A stretch of DNA of 64,000 nt, from contig JAHBWG010000031.1 in assembly GCA_019637095.1 (NCBI GenBank), positions 29,294 through 93,293 of the forward strand. Direction: 5' to 3'. A program made the translations under genes and the position numbers. Within the stretch, counting starts at the first letter, position 1; the number at the start of each line of letters is the position of its first letter. The notes under the pieces are model-generated. The model was not told where the DNA came from, ran no database searches, and saw only the letters and a list, made by a program, of their open reading frames with translations. The stretch is from Sandaracinaceae bacterium. Lineage in GTDB: Bacteria > Myxococcota_A > Polyangia > Polyangiales > Sandaracinaceae. Shown here piece after piece: positions 37,702 to 47,267 of this stretch.

Positions 37702-39648
37702 ATGCCCGACACCACGACCGAGGCCGACCTCGCCGAGCTCGCCATCGCCGTCTACGTCGAGGAGCTCGCGAGCGACAAGCGCGTGCTCTACGTGGGCGAT
37801 CTCGAGAGCCGCGCGCCCGAGCGCCTGGCTCGTATCGCGCGCAGCGTGGAGCTCGTCTCGCCGCAGGCGCGGGCTCGCGGGACGCGGCGCGGCGCGCGCG
37901 TCGAGACGCGCCGCTGGCCGACCGAGGACGACGCGGGCCGCTGGGACCTGGTGATCGTGCCCGACCTCGTCGCGGCCGGGCTGTCGGACGAGTCGCAGCT
38001 CGAGCAGGTCGAGGGCTGGCTGGCCGACGGCGGGGTCTTCGTCGCCGGGAGCGCGGGCGCGGGCGGCCTCGCGTACGAGGCGCTCTACGAGCTGCTCTCT
38101 GATGCGTTCGACTCGGTCCGGATGGTCGGGCAGGCGCCCTTCCGCGGCTACGCGCTCGTCGACTTCGCGCCGCCCGGTCCGCTGGACGTGACGTTCGACG
38201 GATCGCTGCTCGACGGAGACGGTGAGCGCGCGGAGCGCTTCCTCGCGCTCTGCGGCGAGCGGGACGTCGTGCTCGACGCGTATGCGGTCGTGCAGATTCC
38301 GTCGATGGAGACCCCGGCCCCTGCGCGCGGGGCCGACGCGAGCGAGCCGGCGCGCCTCGAGTCGGCGCGCTTCGAGTCGGCGCGCCTCGAGTCGGCGCGG
38401 CGCGAGGCGGAGCTGACGGAGCGGCTGCGCGAGCAGCAGGAGTCGCTCGACGCCGCCAACGTGCACGCGGAGGAGCTCGAGCGAGAGCTCGAGGCGATGC
38501 GCGCGGATCTCGAGCGCGTCGAGGCGGAGCTCGCCGCGAAGCCGTCGGGCGAGGTGCTCGCGCGCGAGCGCGACGCGGCGCGGCGCTTCGGCGCCCGCGT
38601 CGAGCAGCTCGAGGACGCGCTCGAGAGCGCGCGGCGCGAGCGCGACGCGGCGCGCCGCGAGCGCGACGCGAAGAGCGCCGAGCTCGAGGCCGAGCGCGCG
38701 CGCGGGCGCGCCGCGCCCGCGCTCGACGAGGAGTACGTGCGCCTCGAGGCGCAGCTCGCCGAGAGCGGCCACGAGCTCACCGCGGTGCGCGCCGAGCTCG
38801 AGCGGCGCGCGGTGCTCGTGCGCGATCTGATCGAGGAGCTCGCCGAGGCGTCGCGCGGTGGGGCCGCGCCGGGGCTCGAGACCGCGCTCCCCTCCGGCGA
38901 CGGCTGGAGCACGGAGGCGCTGCACGGCGCGCTCGAGCAGCAGCTCGCCGAGGCGATCGAGCGGGCGGTCGCCGCGCAGGCGGAGAGCGCGCAGCTCCAC
39001 CAGCAGCTCGGCGAGGCGGTCGAGCGAGCGGTCGCGTCGGAGGCACAGAGCGCGCAGCTGCAGTTCCGCCTCGACGAGGTGCGCGGGCAGCTCGCGATCA
39101 CCGAGCAGGCGCGCGCCGGCGATCTCGAGGAGCTGCGGCGGCGCGAGGCGGCGCTGCGCGGCACCGTGCGCGGGCTGAACGCGCGGCTCGCCGAGGTCAC
39201 GGAGGTCTTCCAGCAGACGCAGGCGCGCGTCGCCATCGTCGAGGAGGATCTGCGCGCGGCCACCGCGCGCGCGGACGCCCTCGAGCGCGAGGCGGCGGAG
39301 GCGCGCGAGCGGGTCGAGATCGAGCTGTCGCGCGCGCAGGCGATCCGTGACGCGGCGGCCCACGCGACGACGCTGCGCCCCGCGGACGAGGACGCCGGGC
39401 GCGCGGCGGCCGTCGCGCGGCGCATCGCCGAGCGGGAGGAGGAGCCCGCGGCGAGCTCGCGCGCGCGAGGAGGCCGGACGCGGCGACGGCGGCGGAGCGG
39501 CGCGCGGCGAGCGAGCTGCGCGCGGCCCGCGACGCGCTCGCGGCGCTCGAGGAGCGCGTCGACGGGACGCGCCGCGGCTTCGAGGTGCGGGTCGCCGAGC
39601 TGGTGCGCGAGCTCGACGTCACGAGCGCCGACGCCGAGCGCGCGCTGA
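37702..39648 (+). CDS. Rossmann-like plus coiled-coil protein, N-terminal fragment (frameshifted)
   Basis: This reading frame covers an N-terminal alpha/beta domain (about residues 10-200; KRVLYVGDLESR, LVIVPDLVAAG, GGVFVAGSAGAGG) like a degenerate methyltransferase fold. A long Glu/Ala/Arg coiled coil follows from about 210. Near base 39440-39470 the composition changes abruptly from EREEE-type coiled coil to Arg/Ser-rich sequence, while the coiled-coil pattern continues in another frame to 40529. The last about 60 residues of this frame are therefore probably not real. Domain order recalls myxobacterial cytoskeletal or polarity proteins such as AglZ, but no family is assigned. Promoter and ribosome-binding site are good. 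Confidence 0.7.
   Translation: MPDTTTEADLAELAIAVYVEELASDKRVLYVGDLESRAPERLARIARSVELVSPQARARGTRRGARVETRRWPTEDDAGRWDLVIVPDLVAAGLSDESQLEQVEGWLADGGVFVAGSAGAGGLAYEALYELLSDAFDSVRMVGQAPFRGYALVDFAPPGPLDVTFDGSLLDGDGERAERFLALCGERDVVLDAYAVVQIPSMETPAPARGADASEPARLESARFESARLESARREAELTERLREQQESLDAANVHAEELERELEAMRADLERVEAELAAKPSGEVLARERDAARRFGARVEQLEDALESARRERDAARRERDAKSAELEAERARGRAAPALDEEYVRLEAQLAESGHELTAVRAELERRAVLVRDLIEELAEASRGGAAPGLETALPSGDGWSTEALHGALEQQLAEAIERAVAAQAESAQLHQQLGEAVERAVASEAQSAQLQFRLDEVRGQLAITEQARAGDLEELRRREAALRGTVRGLNARLAEVTEVFQQTQARVAIVEEDLRAATARADALEREAAEARERVEIELSRAQAIRDAAAHATTLRPADEDAGRAAAVARRIAEREEEPAASSRARGGRTRRRRRSGARRASCARPATRSRRSRSASTGRAAASRCGSPSWCASSTSRAPTPSAR
39457..39469 (+). other. 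Probable frameshift site in a CG-dinucleotide tract
   Basis: Coding switches frame near TCGCGCGCGCGAGG. Gain of one CG pair, or loss of one base nearby, joins the two frames into a continuous coiled coil. No slippery heptamer is seen, so programmed frameshifting is unlikely. Confidence 0.6.
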
Positions 39649-40529
39649 TCCGCGCGGGCGAGCTCGAGGCGCGGCTCGAGGCGATGGAGCGCGCGGACGC
39701 GCGGCAGAGAGGCGAGCTCGCGGGCCTGCGCCTCCGGCTCGCGGATCGCGAAGAGGCGGTCACCGCGTTGCTCGCCCGCGCGCCGGCCGCGGCGGCGGCG
39801 GACCCCGGGGCGATCGACGGTCTGCGGGCGCAGCTCGCGGCGGCGCGCGCGGAGGCGGATCAGCTCCGCGCCCGCGTCGCGGCGCTCGATCGGCCCGCGG
39901 GCGTCGAGGCGCCGCCGGTCGAGGCGCCGGCGCCCGATCTGCGGGCGGCGCTCGCGGCGCGGGACGCGCTCGTCGCGCGCCTGCAGGCGGAGCTCGCCGC
40001 GTCGGTCGATCGCCAGCGGGCGCTCGGTCGCGAGCTGGACGAGGCCTCGCGCGCCGTCGCGGAGGAGCGCGAGCGCGCGCACGCGGCGCAGGCCGCGGGC
40101 GCGGTCGGCGCCGAGGAGTCGGTGCGCGAGCTCGAGGAGCTGACCGAGCGCCTCGAGGCGAGCGAGGCAGAGCGGCGGCAGGCGCTCGAGACCCTCGAGG
40201 AGGCGCGCGCGATCCTGCGCGAGCTCTCGCGGGGGCTGCCCGAGGGCCCGGACGATGGGGGCGGCGTCTCGCCCGACGCGCGCGCGCTGCGCGAGCGGCT
40301 CGCGCGGCTCGAGGCGCAGGCGGCGGATCGCGAGGTGCTGCTGCGCTCGCTGACCGCGCAGCTCCAAGAGCGCGACGACCGCATCCGTGCGCTCGAGCGC
40401 TTCGATCCCGCCGACGACGAGGATCCGAACGCGCTCAAGGCGGCGCTGCTCGAGCTGCGGGAGCGCGCCGCGCGGCTCACCGAAGAGCTCGCGAACGAGC
40501 GCGACGCGCGCCGACTCGGCGACCGCTGA
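39585..40529 (+). CDS. Coiled-coil protein, C-terminal fragment of the frameshifted gene
   Basis: This frame continues the coiled coil of the upstream fragment with the same Ala/Glu/Arg/Leu composition (RVAELVRELDVTSADAERAL, later LEELTERLEASEAERRQAL in short form) and ends ERDARRLGDR. The frame is open and coding-like back to about 39453. No ribosome-binding site or promoter supports an independent start at 39585. Joining the two frames gives a single protein of about 940 residues. The 3' end overlaps the convergent glycosyltransferase gene by about 50 bases. Confidence 0.65.
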   Translation: MRVAELVRELDVTSADAERALIRAGELEARLEAMERADARQRGELAGLRLRLADREEAVTALLARAPAAAAADPGAIDGLRAQLAAARAEADQLRARVAALDRPAGVEAPPVEAPAPDLRAALAARDALVARLQAELAASVDRQRALGRELDEASRAVAEERERAHAAQAAGAVGAEESVRELEELTERLEASEAERRQALETLEEARAILRELSRGLPEGPDDGGGVSPDARALRERLARLEAQAADREVLLRSLTAQLQERDDRIRALERFDPADDEDPNALKAALLELRERAARLTEELANERDARRLGDR

Positions 40530-41733
40530 GCGCCGCCGCGGCGAGCGCCGCCACCAGCGGGACGAGCGGCAGGTGGTAGCGGTCCCCGCCGAAGAACGCG
40601 AAGTGGAGCGCGGCCACGCCGAGCACGCTCGCCGCGACGACGCGCCGGGGGCCTGCGCGGCCGCGCGAGACGAGCGCGAGCCCGGCGAGCGCGAGCCAGT
40701 AGGCGCTCGACAGCGCGGCGAGCGCGAGCGCCGGCGGGCGGAGCGTTCCAGCGGGCGCGCCGAGCGCCTGCTCGAGCAGATACGCGGGGGTGGTCTCGTA
40801 GGCGAACGTGTGGAGCGTCTTGTGGGCGCCGAGCAGGAGCCACGGCCCAGGCTCGCTCGCGATGCGCGCGAGCGCGCGCTCGCGCCGACATGCGTCGCGG
40901 ACGAGCTCGCGCGTGCCGGGCGCGCAGTCGAGCGCGGGCGCGATGCGGCCGTAGCGCGCGCCGAGCGTGCCGACGTAGAGGTTGGCGCCGGTGCTCGTGG
41001 TGAGCGCGGGCGCGCCATGGCGCTCCGCGTTGCGCGCGAGCCACGGCGCGAGCGGCAGGAGCGCGAGCGGCGCGAGCGCGAGGGCGAGCGCGATCCGACG
41101 CCACCGGGGTCGTCGAGGGGTCCCCCACGCGCGCGCCGCGAGCGCGAGCGGCGCGATCACGAGCGCGGTCGGGCGCACGTACGCGGCGACGCCGAGCAGC
41201 GTGGCGCTCAGCGCGCCGCGAGACGTGCGCGCGCCGCGGGGGCCGACGAGCGGCGCGAGCGCGAGGGCGAGCGCGAGCGTGAAGAGCGGCTCGCCCAGCC
41301 ACGAGGCGCAGACGAGCCAGCCGCCGGGCCACAGCGCGACGAGCCACGCCGCGCGCCGCGCCGCGAGGTGCCCCGCGACCGCACCGGCGAAGCGCGCCGC
41401 GAGCGGGATGACGAGCGCGCCCAGGAGCGCCTGGAGCAGGAGGTCGATCCGGCGCGAGCCGCCCGCGCGGTCGACGAGCGAGAGCACGGCGGGCCAGCCC
41501 GGCGGGTAGAACGCGGTCGACAGGTCGCCGCCGCGACGCTCGGGATCGTAGATCGCCTGCGTGAGGCCGCGGCCCTCGGCGAGCTGCGCGGCCGCGCGCT
41601 CGAAGAGCACGCCGTCCCAGCGCGGCTCGACGGGCAGCGCCTGGCCGAGGATCGCGCGCAGCCCGAGGCCGAGCGCGAACGCGGCCGTGATCGCGCGCGC
41701 CGTGCCGCGTGCCCTCGGCGTTGAACGGACCAT
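40477..41733 (-). CDS. Membrane glycosyltransferase (PMT/ArnT-like, GT39/83 type)
   Basis: This 418-residue protein has about ten hydrophobic segments and the N-terminal pattern of polyprenyl-phosphate-sugar glycosyltransferases: RWDGVLFERAAAQLAEG, then STAFYPPGWPAVLSL and RIDLLLQALLGALVIPLAAR. The early charged loop after helix 1 (EPRWD) would carry the catalytic acid. It probably transfers a sugar from a lipid carrier to a lipid or protein at the inner membrane. The start codon precedes a short basic N-terminus, MVRSTPRARG. It is divergent from the histidine kinase with 23 bases between, and its end overlaps the coiled-coil gene. Confidence 0.78.
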   Translation of the reverse strand: MVRSTPRARGTARAITAAFALGLGLRAILGQALPVEPRWDGVLFERAAAQLAEGRGLTQAIYDPERRGGDLSTAFYPPGWPAVLSLVDRAGGSRRIDLLLQALLGALVIPLAARFAGAVAGHLAARRAAWLVALWPGGWLVCASWLGEPLFTLALALALAPLVGPRGARTSRGALSATLLGVAAYVRPTALVIAPLALAARAWGTPRRPRWRRIALALALAPLALLPLAPWLARNAERHGAPALTTSTGANLYVGTLGARYGRIAPALDCAPGTRELVRDACRRERALARIASEPGPWLLLGAHKTLHTFAYETTPAYLLEQALGAPAGTLRPPALALAALSSAYWLALAGLALVSRGRAGPRRVVAASVLGVAALHFAFFGGDRYHLPLVPLVAALAAAALSGRRVGARRARSRALR

Positions 41734-41750
41734 CGTCGCCGTGAGAATCT
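41721..41750 (+). promoter_or_regulatory. Promoter of the histidine kinase gene
   Basis: TTGAAC (41721-41726), an 18-base spacer and GAATCT (41745-41750) end six bases before the ATG at 41757. The promoter overlaps the first codons of the divergent glycosyltransferase gene. The transcript would be leaderless. Confidence 0.5.
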
Positions 41751-41756
41751 ACTCCG

Positions 41757-43564
<1,808 letters not shown>

Positions 43565-43568
<4 letters not shown>

Positions 43569-43594
43569 CCGCTCGGCGCGCCTCCCGAGGTCAG
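43565..43594. terminator. Bidirectional hairpin between the kinase and thioredoxin genes
   Basis: CTGAC/GTCAG and CTCGG/CCGAG stack into a 10-bp stem with a two-base bulge and an eight-base loop, spanning the gap between two convergent stops. No T-tract is seen. Confidence 0.45.
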
Positions 43595-43932
43595 TGCAGC
43601 GGAGCGTCGCCTTCGCAGCGACCGAAGCACGCCTCGAGGCGCGCGCGGAACGCCTGCTCGCGGCTCGTCGAGAAGCCGTCGACGAGCACGCCGCTCCGGT
43701 AGAGGCCGAAGAACGGGACGTCCTCGATGTCCACGCTCGCGCGCATCCGCGGCGCGCGCTCTCCGTCGCACACGAAGAACCGCACGTGCGGGTACTCGTC
43801 GCTGAGCGACTCGAAGCGCCGGCTGAAGATCACGCAGTTGCCGCACCAGGCGGCGTAGAAGTCGACGACCGCCATCGGCGCGTCGGCGAGCGCCGCCTCG
43901 TAGGTCTCGTCGCTCAACTGCTCGACAGCCAC
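43591..43932 (-). CDS. Thioredoxin-family protein with CGNC active site
   Basis: This 113-residue protein has the thioredoxin fold: VVDFYAAWCGNC with Cys30 and Cys33, and the later Pro segment VPFFGLYRSG. Asn replaces the usual Pro between the cysteines, which would change its redox potential; other thioredoxin-like proteins with altered dipeptides act as oxidoreductases with narrower partners. It has no signal peptide, so it is cytosolic. Two extra Cys near the C-terminus (CFGRC) form a second CxxxC-like pair. It lies 26 bases upstream of the DksA-like gene end on the same strand, so co-transcription is possible. Confidence 0.86.
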   Translation of the reverse strand: MAVEQLSDETYEAALADAPMAVVDFYAAWCGNCVIFSRRFESLSDEYPHVRFFVCDGERAPRMRASVDIEDVPFFGLYRSGVLVDGFSTSREQAFRARLEACFGRCEGDAPLH

Positions 43933-43958
43933 GCGGCCACTCTAGAGCCGCGCCGGGC

Positions 43959-44375
43959 TCAACGGAAGTCGCGCTCCGAGCGCTCCTGGTCTTCCTTGCA
44001 CCGGATGCAGAGCGTCGTCTCCGGGCGCGCGGCGAGCCGCTTGCGACCGATCAGCTCGTCGCACTCCTCGCAGGTGCCGAACACCCCGTCCTCGATCTTC
44101 GTGAGCGCCGTGTCGATCTTCTCGATGAAGTGCCGCTCGCGGCCGCGCAGACGCAGCGCGAACGACTGGATGTACTCGCTCGACGCGAGGTCGACCTCGT
44201 CGGGCATCTCGTTCGTGTCGAGCGTCATGTCGTGCTCGAGCGAGTCCTGGGCCGCCTTCACCAGCGCGATGCGCTTGGCCTGGAGGAGCCGGCGGAACTC
44301 CGAGATGTCGGCATCGCTGAGAGGCCGCTCGTCGGCGTCTGGGTCGGTCATCCGCTCGGCGGAACTTGCTGCCAT
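43959..44375 (-). CDS. DksA/TraR-type zinc-finger transcription factor
   Basis: DksA-like proteins enter the RNA polymerase secondary channel and, with ppGpp, alter rRNA and stress promoters. This 138-residue protein has a coiled coil (ISEFRRLLQAKRIALVKAAQ onward in two helices), an acidic tip region (DTNEMPDEVDLASSEY) and a C4 zinc finger, CEEC...CIRC, preceded by IEDGVFGTCEEC. ATG at 44375 has GGAG upstream; the frame could extend to 44513, but those residues look non-coding. The 160-base gap upstream (44376-44534) is richer in A and T and should hold the promoter, though no consensus match is obvious. Confidence 0.88.
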   Translation of the reverse strand: MAASSAERMTDPDADERPLSDADISEFRRLLQAKRIALVKAAQDSLEHDMTLDTNEMPDEVDLASSEYIQSFALRLRGRERHFIEKIDTALTKIEDGVFGTCEECDELIGRKRLAARPETTLCIRCKEDQERSERDFR

Positions 44376-44534
44376 GAGTCGCTCCGTGGGTTCGTGTGCG
44401 CGTTGCGGCGCGAGACCAGAGTAAGTGATTTCGAGAAGCGCGGCGGGCACAAAACGCGTCGATCGACGACGAAAGACGAGCGCGAAAATGAGGCGCGCGG
44501 CGCGCGCAGTCAAGCGACGAACGAGCCTCCTCGA

Positions 44535-47267
44535 TCAACGCGCGCGCGCGCCGCGCGCGGGCGAGGATCGAAACGATCGATCGAGCCAGCGCACGCGCCG
44601 CAGCGCGAGGTCGAGCACGAAGAGGATCAGCGCGAGGAAGAGCAGCTTGGGCCAGAGCTCCTCGTGGTGACGGATGCGCTCGTCGCCCGGATCGAAGACC
44701 TGCGCGACGCTCGGCGCGAGGTGGCCGCCGGTGACGCGCGCCGCGCGCTCGAGCAGCGCGACGTCGGGCTCGATCGTCAGGTACTCGCGCGGGTAGGGGT
44801 TCACGAGCTGCGCGTGGCTCTCCGCGACGGGGCGTCCGTCGCGGCGGTGCTCCGCGGTGAGCACGAACGATCCGTAGCGCGGCAGATCGAAGCGCGCCTC
44901 GTAGCGCCCCGGCGCGGTCTGACGCAGCGGCAGGTCGCGCTCGAACCGATCGCCGCGCGATGCGCCGCGGCCGAGCGGTCCCTCGACGTGCAGCGTCGAG
45001 TCGAGGCCGTCGAGGAACTGATCGTCGAGCCCGATCGCGTCGACGACGACGCGCGCGCGTCCGTCGACGACCTCGGCCGTCATGTCGAGCGTCTGGCGCC
45101 GGCGCTGTCGCATGTGCTCGCGCACGAGCTCCGACCAGAAGCGCGAGAAGCCCGGCCAGCGCAGCCACTCGACCGCCCAGCGGTTCTTCACGTCGCTCGT
45201 CCACGCGAGCGACCAGCCCAGGCCGACGCGCCAGCGCGCGAGGATCGGCTCGCCGATGTCGCTCACGAGGATCGTCTGCGCGGGCGTCGCGCGCGCGCGC
45301 GTCGCGACGTAGCCGTGGAGGTAGGGCGCGCTCGAAAGATCCATGCGGCGCAGGAAGTCCGCCGGCGTCGAGACGCGCGGCTGGAAGAACTCCTCGACGA
45401 CGTTCGAGCGCGCGACGGTGCTCGTCTCGCGCATGAAGATCCGCGGGATGTTGTGCGGGTCCTGCGTGAAGTAGGCGCGGCCGCCGCCGATGTCGGCGAT
45501 CTGCGTGAGCAACGCTCGGTTCACGTCCGCGCCGAGCCCGACGGTGCTGACGGTGATCCCTTCGGCGCGCATGATCTGGGCGAGCTCGGGGATCCCCGGC
45601 TCCTGCGTCTGGCCGTCGGTGAGCAAGATGACGTGCTTGATGCGCGCTCGCGTCACCGCCTGGTCCTGGTACGCCATGTCGAGCGCGGGGAAGATGGCGG
45701 TGCCGCCGCGCGCGGTGAGGCGCCCGATGTCGCGGACGATCTGCAGGCGGTTGCGCGCGCTCTGCATGCGCACGACGCGGCTCGGCGTGGAGTCGAAGCC
45801 GATCACGGCGATGTAGTCGTCCGGCGACAGCATCTGCGCCGTCGCGATGGCCGCCTCCTTCGCGAGGTCCATCGCGGCGCCGTTCATCGAGCCGCTCTTG
45901 TCGATCACGAGCGCGATCGCGAGCGAGGGCTGATCGCGGCGGCGCTCCGAGTCCATGTGCACGGGGAGCAGCCGCTCGATCCGCGTCCCATGCCAGCCGC
46001 CGAGGCCGAAGCTGCTCTCGCCGCCCGCCATCAGGAAGCCGCCGCCGAGGTCGCGCACGTAGCGCTCGATCGCGTCCTGCTGCGTGAGGCTCACCTGATC
46101 GGCGGGGACGTCGCTCAGGATGAAGAAGTCGAAGCGCTCGAGCTCGCGGAGCGAGGTCGGGATGGCGCGGGGGCTGCGCACGTCGACCTCGTAGTCGCCC
46201 GCGCCGAGCGCGCTCGCGAGGTACGTCGCGCGGCCCGGCGAGCCCTCGACGTAGAGGACGGAGGGGCGCCCCGGGACGACGACCGTCGAGGAGATCTCGT
46301 CGTTCTCGCGGAAGCGATCGGGGCCCTCCGGCTCGACCGAGAAGGCGTAGGTCACCGCGCCGGCGACGCGCACGACCGAGCGCATCTCGATCACGTTCTC
46401 GCCCGCGGCGAGCTCGACGTCGCGCACTCCGTCGAGGCCGTTGAGCGTCTCGCCCTGGTAGAGGCGCACGCGCGCGCGCGTCGCGTTCGTCGAGAAGACC
46501 TGCGCGCGGACGGGGAAGGGTTGCCCGACGTCGATCCGATCCGGCAGCACGAGCCCGGTGACCGCGACCTCGGGCGGCGCGGCCTCCGTGGTCGGGACGG
46601 CGTAGAGGCGCACGCCGAGCTCGGCGGCGCGGCTCGTCTCGGCGAGCAGGTCGCCGCGCGTCTGCCCTCCGTCCGACCACACGACGGCGCGGCGCAGGTG
46701 CCCCGGCGGAAAGAGCCCGTAGGCGAGCTGGAGCGCCGCGGCGAGGTCGGTGCCCGCGCCGTCCGCGCCGTCGTGGCGCGCGAGCGCGCCGGGCACGCCG
46801 GCCTCGCCGCCGAGCGGCACGACGCGCGCGTCGGCGGCGAACGTCACGAGGCGGACGTCGTTCTCTCCCCGCGCCCCCCAGATCTCGGCGACCTCGCGTC
46901 GCGCCCGCGCGAGCGCGGCGTCGGGGACCGACTCCGAGACGTCGACGAGCAGGACGGTCGCGACCCGCGTCACGTCGGTCGAGCGCGCGAGCCGCGCGAG
47001 CGCGAGCGCGAGGCACGCGACGAGCGCCGCCCGCAGCAGCGCGCCGAGCCAGCGCTGGAGCGGCGGCAGATCCGCGAGCGAGAGCGAGAGCACGAAGAAG
47101 AGCAGCGGCGTGACGCCGACGATCGCGAGCGCGGGTGGCGCGAGCAGCTCGTACGTCTCGCCCTCGAGCTCGAAGGTCGGCGAGCCGATCGCGGCGCGCG
47201 CGATCGCGAGCCCGAGCGCGAGCCCGGCGCCGATCGCGAGCGCGAGGAGCACGCCGCGCCGGATCAT
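44535..47267 (-). CDS. Membrane protein with GATase1-like and VWA domains
   Basis: This 910-residue protein has an N-terminal basic start and about three hydrophobic helices (residues 6-25, 45-65, 75-92), then a first VWA-like module with a metal site DVSES at 109-113. An Ig-like region follows, then a glutamine-amidotransferase-like fold (about 335-435, FFILSDVP, GGFLMAGGESSFG). A second VWA domain has DKSGS at 456-460. A beta-rich part and a C-terminal membrane helix (near 875-893) complete it. The start overlaps the previous stop (ATGA). It is last in the MoxR operon. Its homologues are usually called VWA proteins of unknown role. Confidence 0.85.
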   Translation of the reverse strand: MIRRGVLLALAIGAGLALGLAIARAAIGSPTFELEGETYELLAPPALAIVGVTPLLFFVLSLSLADLPPLQRWLGALLRAALVACLALALARLARSTDVTRVATVLLVDVSESVPDAALARARREVAEIWGARGENDVRLVTFAADARVVPLGGEAGVPGALARHDGADGAGTDLAAALQLAYGLFPPGHLRRAVVWSDGGQTRGDLLAETSRAAELGVRLYAVPTTEAAPPEVAVTGLVLPDRIDVGQPFPVRAQVFSTNATRARVRLYQGETLNGLDGVRDVELAAGENVIEMRSVVRVAGAVTYAFSVEPEGPDRFRENDEISSTVVVPGRPSVLYVEGSPGRATYLASALGAGDYEVDVRSPRAIPTSLRELERFDFFILSDVPADQVSLTQQDAIERYVRDLGGGFLMAGGESSFGLGGWHGTRIERLLPVHMDSERRRDQPSLAIALVIDKSGSMNGAAMDLAKEAAIATAQMLSPDDYIAVIGFDSTPSRVVRMQSARNRLQIVRDIGRLTARGGTAIFPALDMAYQDQAVTRARIKHVILLTDGQTQEPGIPELAQIMRAEGITVSTVGLGADVNRALLTQIADIGGGRAYFTQDPHNIPRIFMRETSTVARSNVVEEFFQPRVSTPADFLRRMDLSSAPYLHGYVATRARATPAQTILVSDIGEPILARWRVGLGWSLAWTSDVKNRWAVEWLRWPGFSRFWSELVREHMRQRRRQTLDMTAEVVDGRARVVVDAIGLDDQFLDGLDSTLHVEGPLGRGASRGDRFERDLPLRQTAPGRYEARFDLPRYGSFVLTAEHRRDGRPVAESHAQLVNPYPREYLTIEPDVALLERAARVTGGHLAPSVAQVFDPGDERIRHHEELWPKLLFLALILFVLDLALRRVRWLDRSFRSSPARGARAR

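Noticed and set aside
39457..39469. Programmed ribosomal frameshift
   Set aside because: There is no slippery heptamer or clear downstream pseudoknot. A CG-tract length change or sequencing error explains the data more simply.
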